Positions 15,401-27,356 are shown, counted from the first letter of the stretch. The stretch is 64,000 nucleotides of DNA from Phylloscopus collybita (GCA_027886175.1 JAJNNQ010000040.1:28602001-28666000); one strand, 5' to 3'. Numbers and translations are program-made. The notes: generated from the sequence alone by a model not told the origin.

Positions 15401-18400
15401 GTATAGATATGTGCTAGAAATGTTTTTTATTTTGAAATGATTTTATGAATCTTCTTGTTTCGATAGAATTGGAGCTTTATTTTAAAACATCCTTCCTCCT
15501 TTTCCAATGTCATGATTGTACAAAAGATTTTCCCCTAGATATGTCACCATGGTCTTACCAGTTTCTTACCAGCATCACTTTAGGGCAGAAATAGACTAGG
15601 GTTTGGAATAATTGAGGTTTGGTTAAAGCATTATGGATAATTAAGTTTAGTGTCAAGACATGGTTGGTTAAACAAAAGTGGGCTCCTAAATGCAGACTTG
15701 CCTGAGCAGCCAGAATGTATCAAGAATAATAAAAACAAAGATCAAGTCCTAAAACTTTGAAGAAAATGTTCTCCAGAACTTAGTTGTACACAGAAGCTGA
15801 ACTTCTAGGGTTCTAGTCTTTTCTTGAATACAGATGTCAGAAAAATATAGCCCACACTATAGCCCACATCTTAAGCAGTTGCTTAAGAACAGGATTTAAA
15901 AAACAAAAAAGTATTAAAAACTTGGCTCCCATTAAAATGAGTTTTGTTGTATTCAGTTACATTTAGAAAGCTGAACCCTGAGCCTCTTGGTTTTTGTTCC
16001 TACCCCAAAGGAAGAGAAACCCAAATATGAATATTTATACCTGATATTAAGTGTTTCCAGATTTTGAACTTGAGAAGCAATAGCTATTACTGTCTCCCAA
16101 GATGAAATCAGATTTTTTGATAGGTTTATATGCCTCATATCTGAAAGTTCTTGTTAAGAAAAATAAACTTATCTCCAAACTGAACTTCCTTTTTTTCAGA
16201 ATTAGAATTAGGGTTTCGTTTTGAATTAAAGAGAAATAGGTTACACTAAGGGATGTTACTGCTCAGTTACAGCAAATTTTATTTTGATTTGTGACATGGA
16301 AATGGGTTATAGATTTATAAAAGAGCTTAATGATACAAATCCTCAAATGGATTAATTTCTATACTGAAAGGAACTCTTAAAAAGTCCTTATAAATTAAAA
16401 AATAATAACTGCTTTGTAGTTTTGTAACATTGCCACTCCATGCAATGTACTAAACATGATTTGTTACATATTGGAAACCTGGTATCTACAGAACGTATCA
16501 GTTCTACCTCTATAGGCTTATCTATTCTATGGAAATTTTTAAAAAGCCATTGCTGGAGCCTTCTGAAATTGCAGTCACAGTAACAACCTATGACTATACT
16601 TCTATTTTTATACACAATTTGCATTTCCTCTCAAAAACTGTAGGTGTCTGGCTTTTTAACTTGTTAACATTATATTAGACTTCTAAATATAAACTTCAGC
16701 TTTATTATTTTCTTTTTTAACAAAAGGATACAAGTATCATTCATTGGTGTAAACACTTGGAATGCTAAAGTGTGTACTTTATTTGTGGCATCATGCAATA
16801 CAACAAAAAAAGGATACTGGCACACGTTCTGCTGATTTCCTCTTCCTGACCAGCATGGCTCACCGCACACTCACGCACTGAGATATCCACCAGTTTGTTC
16901 AGTTGTCTACATGAGAAAGAACATTCTGTTAGGTAATCTTCAAACAGAAATAGGTATGTTACATAAATGCCTGGGGTTTGCAACTACATCACATCGTTTT
17001 CATGTGTATCTCTCCTTTGGAATTAGCAATGTGCAGATTACTACTGCAGTGTCATTTGCACTCAAAAACAGATATCTCTATTTTTTGCCTTTACGTCACT
17101 ACTACAAAATAAGTCTGGTTGAACCACAGTTTCCACACTCCCCAAAAAACCTCATCCAACTGAGATAAAGAGTGGTAAAACAGATTAAATATAGCTGTGC
17201 AAATTGGAATTTCATTAGAGGTTTTAAGTTAAAAAGGTTTCTTGCAATATCTTTTGCACAAGCTTCAGAGTTATTTGGGCATTCTTTGTATCACTTACTG
17301 AAAGTATTTTTGACTGCTTAATATGCTCTGGGAGACAAGGAGAATAGTTGTGGAATATCAGCTCAGAAGGAGACTGCCACCTACTGAACTAATACTTCTC
17401 TACTGCTGGAGGCCATTAGAATGGCAATTTACTACACACCATTAAGTTACTTCCTTTCTTACCCTTCCAGGTACATGAACATGACATGAACTGATTGAAA
17501 AACTTCTTCACTAGCAGTACAGTGACTTCCTGCCTTCCCTCTCTTGGTTACAAAGTCATTTGTGATATGAGTAAACAAAGACTAAAAAACACTGTACAAT
17601 ATAAAGAAAGCATTAAAATACATCTATTTTAAAAAGACCATGCCAATATCATGATAATTTATCTCTCATTTCTCACCAGATATCATCATCTGCTACTTTA
17701 TGAAACCAGAATGAAGACTGTTAACACTCAAACATGACATAATCCCAGTTCTTATTTGTAAAAGCTGTAAATTGTGAATCCACAATCGGGAGATTTCTTG
17801 TCTCTTCCACCATAGTATAGTCTGGCCTGCTTTTAGACACATAACAATTTTATAAGCATGGCAGTCACTTTCTTACAGTTGAAATAGTACCTGACTGATC
17901 AATCACTAATAATGTATCTTAGATTTTCATACATTCCACTTGCCTTTGCTGTTCTGCAACAGAATCCATGCCGACAAACTCCACGGTCTTGGTTCCAAAC
18001 ACTACTGTATCCCCGGTGCCACACTGCCCATCCTGCCTGTCACTCAATCCGTACCGATCCTTCACTGCAGCAAGGAAATCTACTCCAAAATTGGCCTTGT
18101 TTGGCCGGATGAACGATCCTCCTTTAGGATGCCTAGAATAGAGCAGCCAGGAAAAGTTGAAATATAAAAAGTTATCGTAACAATCACTGACTAATTAATT
18201 ACTGCTTTGAACAAAAGTACTGAGAACCAAAGCAGCCAAAAGGCAATTCTACAGGCTAATTGTAAACATCACTGTTCCCAGCAGGCCAGGACAGGCTTTT
18301 AAAGTACCTTTGACAGCACTTGACAGAAGTTCACACAGTGAGATACCATGAGAACTGGAGCACCAGCTACCCAAAATGTATTTACACATCAAAATTACAG

Positions 18401-21400
18401 CCTCAGCGCCATTATTAAAAATAACTGCTCTGTCACTTGCAAACTCATTATAAACTCGGGTTCTCCTGAAAAAAAGTTTCTACCTCTGGACAGACACAAA
18501 GTTACCTATATAGTACAATAAAAGTGCCTGGAGTTTTACCTAAGCCTTGGGAATACTCAGAATAGTGACTGCTACATTGTATTTGGCTTGCATAATTCAC
18601 TAGTAATTCTATCACACAAATGATACAACATACAAATTGTAGTACTCAGAACTCTTATGCAAACACAAACTTTCAAAAATACTGATACCAACTTGGTAAC
18701 AATTCTGAATATTCAACAGAAATATCCAACTAGTAATGTATGTTCAACACATTCCTGTGAACTTTCTTGTTTTTTCTTGAGCACTGAAAAACTTCGTTGC
18801 ATGCCCATTTCTTGCCATGCAATTGCTTCGACATTTTCTATCAAAGTTAGCCAGGAAACACAGTATCAGGGAAGAACTAGAGAGAAGTTATGGGAATGGT
18901 TTTACAGAGCAGATGAGGATCTGATAGAAGCATCAGCCAGAAAACATCAGGAAGAAAATTGGTAGCTATGAATATCTGTCTGCCATCAAGCTGAGAAGAC
19001 AACAGGCTTTGGTAGGAAAGTGCCCAGGAAGACAACATCACTTATGTAAATAAAACTTCTCAAAACAGCATGTAAGCATCAAGTGGCTAATTAGCAAACC
19101 ATAATATACACCACCAAAGCTACAAAGTTCAAAATTTCCTTTTTCTTAGGAAAAAAACAGTAACTAATGGACCTATTACAAGTAGATGGAATAGCTTGGG
19201 CACTATGTATTCGCATTTCTGTTTAAAAAATCAGTGCTGGAAATTTCCTGTGCCAGTTTCATTCATTAACATTTCTACTCTCATATCCTAAAGAAGAAAC
19301 TAGGTAGAAACTCAATATTACTTACTCTCAAAATATTTTCAGTCTAGTTTTTGTAATGACTAAGTTTAGAGTGAAATGATTACAAAAGAAACAGAAAGGC
19401 AAACTCCTAAAGAATATAAATCTGGTATGAACTTTTCATATTTGATAAGCATTTTCAATACATTTTTAATCCAGTAACCTTAAGTAATTTCTTCCATTCC
19501 TTTGAAATTCTTCATAGCTTGCAAACACTTGACTGATTTAAATAATGAACTTCCTCAAATGTAAAAACGATATGATTCTTTCTTAATAACTCTTCTTAAC
19601 ACAGTAAATTACCTTTTTACGACCTGAACTAGAACATCTCTTGCCTGCAAATATATCACTTCTGCATTTAATTAAGTCAAACAGCTTCAAAGATGGCAGA
19701 TAGTACAGGATTCTGCTTGGGGCTCTGGAAAAAAATCCTTGTACTCCTGTCTATCTGTAATTCACACTGGGTCCTGCTCTAAGTTCATTCTGACAACAAC
19801 TGTCCAATTTCCTATCACCATGATTTTGTCATCACCATCCCTCTACACTCAACAGCTCTGCTCTCTTCAACCCTCTCACCAGAGCTAATCTAGAGCCTCA
19901 CATCTGCATTCCTCCTGTCATGCCATTTATCCCTATCATAGCAAAGACCTTTGGGTCTCCCCGTCACCATATCCATTCCTAAGCCCATTTCTGTCCTCTC
20001 AGGTCACCACTTCTACTAGCATCTCCTTCCTCATCTTCTGTGCAGGAACCAGCTTTATCCTTAGGGAAAAAAAGAAAGCAGAGGAACCTAGCTACCCTGC
20101 TTTCACAAGACCATAGGTTTTCCTTCTCCTGTTGCTATTACTTCCCATTACTCTGCATGCTACTACAAGTTACCTAATGTATATATTACCTAGTGTATAT
20201 TTAAATCCATTCTACAGTCTAAGCTTCTTTTTCAGTTCCAGTATATTTATTTGATCTACTTTTTTAGGAACTGTCACAAAGGACAGGAAAGGAAACTGCA
20301 ATAGGACCCTATTTTCAGGCAAAATTATTGTGCATTCAAGGAGAAGAGGTCACTGTAACTAATTTTCCCTAAAACACGCTGCCTGTATTAAATTTCACAT
20401 GAGGACATATGAACTGTACAAGCTGTATGTACATATCAGACAAATAATGTACAGCACCTGGACTAATGCAAAAGCACACTTATTAGCCAGCAGTCTCCAT
20501 AACTGGGAACTAAACAGGTAAATTCTAATCCAAAGAGTCATCCAGCATGCATATTATGAGATGGAAGAACCTATGGATTACTGATTAACCTGAATTAAGC
20601 TGAACACGCAGAAGTCTGAGAACAGGGATTTTGTTCTCATGTGTATGCAAATTGTCTTGCAGCCAGAACAAAACACCGTGTGGAAATAGACTGGAAGAAG
20701 ATATGGCCCAATTTTCTTAAGCAGAAAATGTGGAATATGCTCAAGTGGGGCTCTGGCAAGCAGCTGGCTCTAGTTAATACTGAAACTTCCTACTGACTTT
20801 TAAAATAGAGAGGTTGACCCTAATCGCAGAAGTCATCTTGTGGGACGCTTTCTATTCATGATTCAGTAACCTGAAGCATACAACCCATCTGCTGGCATGC
20901 CCAGGGCACTTTAAGGATATTCATTAAAATTTAGATTAGCTGTCAGCTTCCACTGAATAAGGAGGAAATTTGGCATCATTCTTCGCTAATGTAAAACAAA
21001 GTCGTGGCACTGCTCATCATTACAGGTATATGATGGCTCTTCATGTGCTAGGGAAATAACACACACACACATTTCTCAGTACTGAGGAATAATGCAGGAG
21101 TACATAAATCATAACAGCTACACACTTGAGCTGTCTGACTGCAGAAGCTTCTGAGCCACCAAGAGAGATGTCAGCTTTATCAGCCTAGGCAGTAAACATG
21201 GATCAAAGGGGTTCCTTGCCCAGTACCATCTGTTTGCAATGATCAACTCCAGGCAATTACCATCATGACTGGAGCAAATGCACTATGAGGCTCATAAGGT
21301 GTCATAAAGTGGAGCTGTTTTCACCCATGCACTTCTTTTCTACACAGCTCTGAACAGATCTCTTCCTTCTAGGGGAAGGTATTCAACAGACAAAACTTCT

Positions 21401-24400
21401 ATTAGAAGAATCTACACACTGCAGTAAAGAAAATCTTCCAAATTTTAGAACAAGCCACGCCGACAAGCAATGCTTATAAATGACACCTAACACAAACTTG
21501 CCATGGTGCATCGAATTCCTGACTGAACAGCAGAAGCTTTGCAAACGTGAGCGAGTACTTCAAGTTCTTGAAAGTTTACCTTAGTTAAACAGATATGAAA
21601 CTTGACTCTGAGCTTTCAAAAAACAAGGAAAGACAGACAGATATCTGCAGTTTTAGATGCTATCCTCCTATGCTGGTGCACAGGACATGTTTGAGCAGTG
21701 CTTAGAGACAACCTTTTGTTTCAACCCAGTTCTACTGGCAGCAAAGAGCATGAGTTTCTGATGGACAAAACTTCTTAACTGAAACCTTCTCATGAATCCT
21801 AGGAATGCTTTCTGCCTTTGCAAAATGGAAATAATTTTTTCTTCATGGACACTAAAATTATTTTTCCCTGTATTTGAACAGTTTGTTTGTGCTCTAGGTA
21901 GATATTCCTGGAGGTGAGTCTGTCACCCTTGAAGAAAAAATAACCTAATTTAATATAAACAGATTTTTTCATGGAGCTGATCATCTTGAATACCATCATG
22001 CAACAAGTACAGAACAACCAGGGGAGAAAGGGTGTGCTTGTAACCCACATTTCCCAGGGGAACATAGGCATACAAATGTGAGTGGGTCTGTGTGACAAGA
22101 ACCTATTGGAAAGCACACTCATGTTTCAAAAGCTGCTTACAAATTTTAACACTGTTTTAAGGCTTGATTACTCCTCATTTCTCTTAAAGGACTGCAGAAC
22201 ATTATTTAGTAACATTATATACTACTGCAACTGACAGCTAAAACAGTAGTTATTCTTCCTCAGTTATTAAGAAACAAGATCCTATTATCAGGAAAAAACT
22301 GAACACAAAACCACCACTAGATTGCATTGCCATTTCTAGCTGAAACAGATGAACGTGCTCATGATGCCAGCATAATTTGAAGTATGGCTGTGTTGTTCCT
22401 TGGTACTCATAGTATTAAGAAGTTCAATTATCACCACGTAATATATGTCCCAGATAAACATACTGCCACGAAACATAAAAGTTTAGCTCATATTTTAAAA
22501 CAACCTACTATAGAGATCACATAGAGCTGTAAGCAGACCTACTGTTTCAAGTAAGGACTAGAAAGAAGGCTCTCTGTTAAGGACAATCTCTGAATCAGTT
22601 TTCTTCTTACGATCTTATTTTCAAATGTCACTCGGAAAGATGTATTTTTAAAAGCAGTTATTTTCAAAATTGCCTTAAAAACAATTTCAAAATGTCCTTT
22701 CACTGCATTTGTTTACAGTACAAGCCACTTGATCAGCCGCTTCTGCTTATCAGAACTCAAGAAGTGAGCAAAGTAGGCTTTTAGGCAAAGGATACTCATG
22801 ATAAGGTGTAAGGGGAAAATACAGCTTTTTTTCAGATGTGTATATTTATCTAGAAAGAAACATTATTCCCTCCTAATCAATAGTAGTAAGGAGGTGATGT
22901 TTTAAGTTGTGGGAGGGTTTTGTTTTTTAGCATCCTTCTGCTAAAATATGGTAGCTGTTTTTTACTGAAGTTTGCCTACATTTTCACAGTTGGTACAAGA
23001 ACAACAAATGTGTCTGCACACAGGAGGTCTGTGTGCCTTGGTAGACTGCTGAAACAATGTATTCCCTTAGACTCCAGCAGGACCTCTTCTGATTGGAAAA
23101 TAGCAGAATATAAAGAATAGGCATTGAAAGAACAACATGGTTAAAGACTACAACATTTACATTTGTTATGGGTATTGAGCTTCACTCAAATAATTGATTT
23201 TTACATCAAGAATTAAGATTACTATCTGAGATCTCATCTCCTGGAAGCACACTAATGGCTGCTAAAAACCCAAGTCTATACACATGTATATAAATATCAT
23301 ATAGGCACAAATGTAAAGCAGTCAAGTTTCTGAAAAACATTCATGAAATGTGCAGTTGCTTTTTCTTTCCAGAGAGATCTGGAATGGTCGGTCAATTATT
23401 TCTATTTTTTTTTTCTCCTACAGCAGACCGTAGCTAGCTTCAACTTGGAAACTGTTTCAATTAAATTCAAAGCATTTAGGAAGCAACTTTCACTAATATA
23501 TTAATTTAAACTACATGGTTGATCTAAAACCAGCATTTCAAAATCTTTAGCTGAAACAAAAAAAAAATCCAGCAATGTTGAAGCTTGTACAAAGTTGTTT
23601 AGCCTCCTCAAGCTTTGTTCTATTATTATTTGAAACAGGGGAAAAAATATCCAGTCCTCACAGGTGGGTGTTTTCTTCTTTACTTATTTTTCTGAAGAAA
23701 AGATTTTGTTCTCTCATCCTTCCCCACTTCCATGCTCAGGAACTTACTGAGCTAGCAGTCTGTAGTATTTAAGAGCTATTGATGACTTTTGTCTATTAAT
23801 TCATCCAGTTACTATTTAACTTAGAAACTTTTAGCTGTTGCATGTGTCCTGACATAGAAATCAACAACTTGCTGCAGTTAGTATCCATCCTAGGGTCCTG
23901 TATTCTGCAACTTCAAACATGTCAAGTGCTCAAATCATTTCACTTGAAAGTAATGCACACTTATCTTTAAAAACCCCACACAGCTGCACTATGTTTTGCA
24001 CGTACTAAATCAAATGAAGATATTTAACAATTCCTTAGTCATACAGATATAACCCAAATCATTAACAGGAACTTGGTATTTTCCCTTAACAAGATACATG
24101 CACATCACCTTAAACTCAAATATAAACTGAATTTGAGACACTTAAGATGGACCAATATTTCAGTTCAGAATTACCTAATGAAGGTCACTAGGAAATACTG
24201 ATTTCCTAACTAAAGTAAATGGTCTAAAACCTATTAATGGTAATAATAATAACATCCAAAAGTCTCATTTTATAACATACCTCTTAAAACATGACTTGTA
24301 TTTTCTAGATATTTACTATATCAGTACAAGAGCTTCTATGGATTAGCTAGTCAGAGCACTCAGAATTAATACTTTTTAATACTGGCCAACAGGTAACAGA

Positions 24401-27356
24401 AGGGTTTGCCCTAAAAATTGCCAAAGGGCCTTTTCCCATGGCCATCTCATCACCACATATGACATGCCAATGCTGTGAATAAACTCACCTGCACCTAAAA
24501 TACTGTGTTCCTTCATAGCTGCCATCATGCTTTCCCCTCTGAGGATCATCCCATTCCACGCCCAGCCAAATTCCTGAAAAAAATGGTTGATACTTTTTCA
24601 AATTTATGGCATCATATCCATAGAAATCACGGCCAGAGAAAAACTCTGCAGTTCACTTAACCTAACCTTCTCTCTCAAAGCAGGAGATTATCACCACTAC
24701 TAAAACAAGTCAGTCAGGTAACTTGTTACCTAGCCAGACTTTGAAAATTTCCATGGAGAGAAAGATTCCAATATATCTGGTGAGCATATTCCAGTGCTGC
24801 AATGTAATGGAAAAGGTTTTCCTGCTGAGGCTATTATCCTTTATTATATAATCTAGTGCTTTTAAGAAAAGTTAGGCTCTGCCATCTTTGTAACCACCAG
24901 CCAAACAGTTGCAGGAAGCCGTTGGATATCACTTTTTCTTCTCTTCATCACATTAACCAAGCCCAGATCACTCAACCTCTTCACAACACATGTGTATGGT
25001 CTTGTGCCCTTAAACACCCTGGCAGTCCTCCAAGACTCCTCAAGACAGGAGATCTTTGGGATCTTCTCATTTATCTGCATCCCTCTTGACCAGGAATGGT
25101 TCCACACCAGACACATTACTCAAATTGTAACCTTGTCAAGAACCCCCACCCCCAGAGAGGATAACAGCTTCCTTTAACTTGCAGGCCGTGTTCATCACTT
25201 CGCTCTAAGGTAACCCAGTACAACATGTATCTTTGCTTGTTACAGGAGATCACTGTTGGCTCATATTCATAACAGTATCCAACTTAACTCCCAAGCGCTT
25301 TACAACAGACTCTGTGAGTCCCTAGTACTTCCTTACATATTACATGTGGAAATTTATCCTTCTTGAATCTCTTGGGTTCAAACCTAAAGTTCATGGATTG
25401 ATCAGGATTGCAGTTCTGTCTTGTATCACAGCAGCCATTTGAGGGTGAATACTGTTCATCACTCAAGTCACTGATGAATACATGAAACAATACACACCTC
25501 AGCATTTGATTCTGTAGTACTCACCTGTTACCAGATATCAAGTCATTAATTACTTTCTCACTTGACAACTTTCAACTCACTTAACAGTCCATTCACCTAC
25601 CTTGTATTTCTTCAGCATCCAAATAAGATTATTTATGGAGACATTATTCAATGACTTATTGAAGTCAAGGAATATTGACCTGTTCTCCCTTTATCCACAT
25701 TCACAGTCACATAATCATAGAAAGTAATTACATTTGCCAGGCACAGCTTCTTCTTTCCAAGTACCAAATACTCCCAACTACCATCTTGTCCTTCGCAGGC
25801 TTGGAAATGGATTCCAAAGAAACAAGCTACATGATCTTTCCAGAAACTGAAGTGAGGCTGATGAATCTACAGTTCCTGGTCATCCTTCTTGCCTCTTCTA
25901 GAACTGTATGCAAGGCTAGTCTTCTTCCAAGCATCAGGAATCTTCTCATAAATTTGAACATCTATAGTGAGTTGACCCAGGCTAGATACCAGATGCCCAC
26001 CCAAAGCCACTCTCACTCCCCTCCTCAGCTGAACAGGGCAGAAAAAAGGCTCATGAGTTGAGATTAGGACAGGGAAAGATCACCAACTGATTCCTGTCAT
26101 GGGCAAAACAGACTTGACCTGGAGAAAGTAACTGAATTTATTACCAAACAAAATCAGAGTGGAATAAGGAGAAGTAAAACAAATCTTAAAAATACCCCCA
26201 CCTCAGCTGGACTAGAAGACAGTCCTCCATGGACTAGTCTAACATAAATCCTCCCTACAGGCTACAGTAACTTCCTTTGGAACTGCTCCAGCGTGGAACC
26301 TTTTCTACATGCGGTGTAGTCCTGCAGGAAAAGGCTACTCCAACATGAGTCCCCCACAGGGTCACAAGACCTACCAGGAACCTGCTCCAGCAGAGCTCTT
26401 CTCTCCACAGGTTCTCAGGTCTACCAGGAGCCAGCTCTGGTGTATGATTCCCCCAGGGTCATCACTTCCTTTCAGGCATCTGCCCGTGTGTGTGCCACCT
26501 CCACGGGCAGCAGGTGGATCCCTGAACCCCTGCTGACCCCCATGGGCTGCCAGGAAACAGCCTGTCTCAGTAGGTCTGCAGAGGAATCTCTCTGCAATGT
26601 GGAGCACCTCTTTCCCCTCCTTCTTCGCTGACCTTTGTGTCTGCAGGGCTGTTCCTCTCACATGTTCTGACTCAGCTCTTCACTGGCCACAGCTACTTTT
26701 GTGCAAAGCATCTCTTTTCCTTCCCCTTCTTAAAGATGGTTTCACCGAGGTGCATTGCTGATGGGCTCAGCCTTGGCCAGTGGCAGGTCCGCCCTGGAGC
26801 GGGCATCGGCTCTGTTGGACACGGATAAAGCTTCTGGCAGCTTCTCACAGATGCCACCCCTCTCGCCCCTTGCCACTATCAGAGCCTTGTCAGACAAACC
26901 CAATACAATATGTTATCAAAGGAGCACCTGGTCTGGTCTGCTGCTGCTCTTGCCTTCCCTGACCATGCCTGCACAGGGATCAGGGAAAAGACTGTAAAGT
27001 TCTTCTTACAGCTTTTGACAACTTTGACTTCTCTAAAAAACACCCAAACCCCAACAACTCACACAGATTAGAAGACGCCATATTTACACACGAACAATGA
27101 GGAAAAAAATAAACTGCAAATTGCCTCGTTCTACTTGACAATGTGGCCGGGTTTTTTTTTTTGTTGTTGTTCTTGTTCTTTCTATTTAAGAAGAACGTGA
27201 GTAGAACCTCGAGAACAACCATAAACCATGAGGATTATTACTTTTGTGTCGCTTACCTGCAGTACGAGACACGCTGCCCACATAGCGCACAGTCCCGTAG
27301 TCGGTGCCACAGGAGATCCGCCGACCCAGCGCATCGGGAGGCACGCCAGCAGCCAT
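3402..27356 (-). CDS. TBCE: tubulin-folding cofactor E, complete coding region in 16 exons
   Basis: TBCE works with cofactors A, C and D and ARL2 in the cytosol to fold and release alpha/beta-tubulin dimers, and binds alpha-tubulin. Coding exons, 5' to 3' on the minus strand: 27356-27257, 24573-24489, 18132-17944, 16906-16818, 16140-16041, 14240-14138, 9539-9463, 9214-9119, 8505-8441, 8355-8291, 7836-7684, 6973-6820, 6324-6256, 5220-5161, 3839-3748 and 3494-3402. They sum to 1590 nt (529 aa; human 527) and every phase fits. The CAP-Gly domain spans about residues 10-85 with GKHDG at 47-51. The leucine-rich repeat region covers about 145-375, and a ubiquitin-like domain about 450-529, ending DCVLVRW. 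The start has a good Kozak context, with G at -3 and +4. One intron uses a GC donor. No stop or frameshift was found, so the gene looks intact. Confidence 0.97.
3748..3839 (-). CDS. TBCE: TBCE coding exon 15, ubiquitin-like domain
   Basis: Codes residues 469-499: [19 protein letters not shown], then LKLSYESSK, the helix and strands of the ubiquitin-like fold. Acceptor CACTAG|AGTCTA, donor CTAAA|GTGAGT. Read-through would stop at once (Val-Ser-stop). Confidence 0.95.
3840..6255 (-). other. TBCE: TBCE introns 13 and 14
   Basis: The two introns flank exon 14 (5220-5161). They are A/T-rich. Plus-strand AATAAA hexamers at 4590-4595 and 4613-4618 are the only notable signals. No repeat or coding match was recognised. 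Confidence 0.7.
5161..5220 (-). CDS. TBCE: TBCE coding exon 14
   Basis: Codes residues 449-468: [19 protein letters not shown], the first strand of the ubiquitin-like domain and a charged Lys/Glu/Pro loop. Acceptor CTTCAG|CTTTGA, donor CCAG|GTAAGA. Confidence 0.93.
6256..6324 (-). CDS. TBCE: TBCE coding exon 13
   Basis: Codes residues 426-448: [20 protein letters not shown] then LL, the linker into the ubiquitin-like domain. Acceptor CAACAG|AATATG, donor CTGA|GTAAGA. Confidence 0.95.
6820..6973 (-). CDS. TBCE: TBCE coding exon 12, LRR cap
   Basis: Codes residues 375-425: [20 protein letters not shown], later [15 protein letters not shown]. The RRxAELDYRK motif is diagnostic for TBCE. Acceptor TACAG|ATCCTT, donor CTTA|GTAAGT. 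Confidence 0.96.
7684..7836 (-). CDS. TBCE: TBCE coding exon 11, last LRRs
   Basis: Codes residues 324-374, 51 whole codons: [20 protein letters not shown], later [11 protein letters not shown]. This is the last LRR and the start of the repeat cap. Acceptor TTTCAG|TGGTCA, donor GTGAG|GTATGT. Confidence 0.96.
8291..8355 (-). CDS. TBCE: TBCE coding exon 10
   Basis: Codes residues 302-323: [18 protein letters not shown], then ISQ, the next LRR. Acceptor CCTAG|GATGCA, donor TCACAG|GTAGGT. Confidence 0.95.
8441..8505 (-). CDS. TBCE: TBCE coding exon 9
   Basis: Codes residues 280-301: [20 protein letters not shown] and one further Phe, then one base of Gly302. Acceptor TTCAG|ATTAGA, donor TTTG|GTATGT. 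Too short to stand out as an open frame by itself. Confidence 0.95.
9119..9214 (-). CDS. TBCE: TBCE coding exon 8, LRR
   Basis: Codes residues 248-279: [19 protein letters not shown], then [11 protein letters not shown], a well-conserved LRR unit. Acceptor TATCAG|GCCTGA, donor CCCAG|GTAGCT. Confidence 0.96.
9463..9539 (-). CDS. TBCE: TBCE coding exon 7, LRR
   Basis: Codes residues 223-247: [20 protein letters not shown] and ITVLE, an LRR unit. Acceptor CTCTTAG|GTTCTT, donor AAAG|GTGAGT. Confidence 0.95.
9540..14137 (-). other. TBCE: TBCE intron 6
   Basis: A 4.6-kb intron between exons 7 and 6. It contains the GGAT microsatellite at 11147-11193. Open frames here (for example 10592-10861 and 13570-13917) show no family resemblance or splice logic, and I regard them as chance. 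Confidence 0.7.
11147..11193. repeat. (GGAT)n microsatellite
   Basis: About 11.75 uninterrupted copies of GGAT inside TBCE intron 6. The purity suggests it is polymorphic. Confidence 0.98.
14138..14240 (-). CDS. TBCE: TBCE coding exon 6, LRR
   Basis: Codes residues 188-222: [16 protein letters not shown], then [15 protein letters not shown], an LRR unit. Acceptor ATGCAG|TGAAAA, donor GAG|GTAATA. Confidence 0.95.
16041..16140 (-). CDS. TBCE: TBCE coding exon 5, LRR
   Basis: Codes residues 155-187: [17 protein letters not shown], then QNLETLNI. This is a leucine-rich repeat with the typical LxxLxLSxN pattern. The acceptor is TTTCAG|ATATGA and the donor CAG|GTATAA. Confidence 0.95.
16818..16906 (-). 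CDS. TBCE: TBCE coding exon 4
   Basis: Codes residues 125-154, including [17 protein letters not shown], the start of the leucine-rich repeats. The donor GCCA|GTATCC is weak, but the phase fits exon 5 exactly. Confidence 0.92.
17944..18132 (-). CDS. TBCE: TBCE coding exon 3, with a GC donor
   Basis: Codes residues 62-124, from [16 protein letters not shown] to the segment before the LRR region. The 3' border reads CAAAG|GCAAGT, a GC donor with otherwise perfect consensus. No GT nearby keeps the frame, while the GC site gives exactly the phase needed by exon 4. Confidence 0.93.
18133..24488 (-). other. TBCE: TBCE intron 2
   Basis: A 6.4-kb intron between exons 3 and 2, the largest in this TBCE. 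It is A/T-rich, with a pyrimidine-rich stretch around 19780-20060 and a short CA run near 21060. No recognisable transposon or coding match. Confidence 0.7.
24489..24573 (-). CDS. TBCE: TBCE coding exon 2, CAP-Gly core
   Basis: Codes residues 34-61: [20 protein letters not shown] and the YFRC that follows. GKHDG is the tubulin-tail-binding signature of CAP-Gly domains, with His where many family members have Asn; human TBCE has the same His. The donor is GTGCAG|GTGAGT. Confidence 0.96.
24715..25960 (-). mobile_element. old CR1-type LINE piece, reverse-transcriptase end and 3' region
   Basis: Read on the plus strand, the segment follows the reverse complement of avian CR1. It begins with the 3' region (split, decayed copies of the 'splitting off of the flock' type near 24740-25060). 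It then passes into stretches corresponding to the end of the reverse transcriptase, around 25640-25960 (for example CTACAGTTCCTGG at 25867-25879). It is heavily diverged and full of small indels. It lies in TBCE intron 1 in the same orientation as the gene. Identification is from memory of CR1 consensus, so the borders are approximate. Confidence 0.7.
25963..26907 (-). mobile_element. solo LTR of an avian endogenous retrovirus
   Basis: About 945 bp. The right end is CCCAATACA, which read on the minus strand starts TGTATTGGG. The left end near GTTGACCC corresponds to the other terminus of a well-known bird LTR. On the minus strand a poly(A) signal AATAAA occurs at 26142-26137, which fixes the sense orientation. 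A series of diverged units around CTCCAGC/GTGGA lies at 26280-26560. No retroviral coding sequence was seen, so it looks like a solo LTR. It sits in TBCE intron 1, 350 bp from coding exon 1, beside the CR1 piece. No clear target-site duplication was found. Short open frames at 26309-26661 and 26755-26997 are part of it, not genes. Confidence 0.8.
27257..27356 (-). CDS. TBCE: TBCE coding exon 1
   Basis: Codes residues 1-33 plus the first base of Gly34, starting [13 protein letters not shown]. This is the first strand of the CAP-Gly domain (GTVRYVGSV). The donor is GCAG|GTAAGC. The exon very likely begins upstream in the 5' UTR at 27390, after a CAG acceptor. Confidence 0.93.

Larger units (their letters stand above)
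14241..17943 (-). other. TBCE: TBCE introns 3-5
   Basis: Introns around exons 5 and 4; intron 3 begins with the GC donor at 17943-17942. The sequence is A/T-rich with no recognised repeat or second gene. Confidence 0.7.

Noticed and set aside
26371..26661. 96-codon minus-strand frame
   Set aside because: It lies wholly within the LTR and has no retroviral protein motifs.
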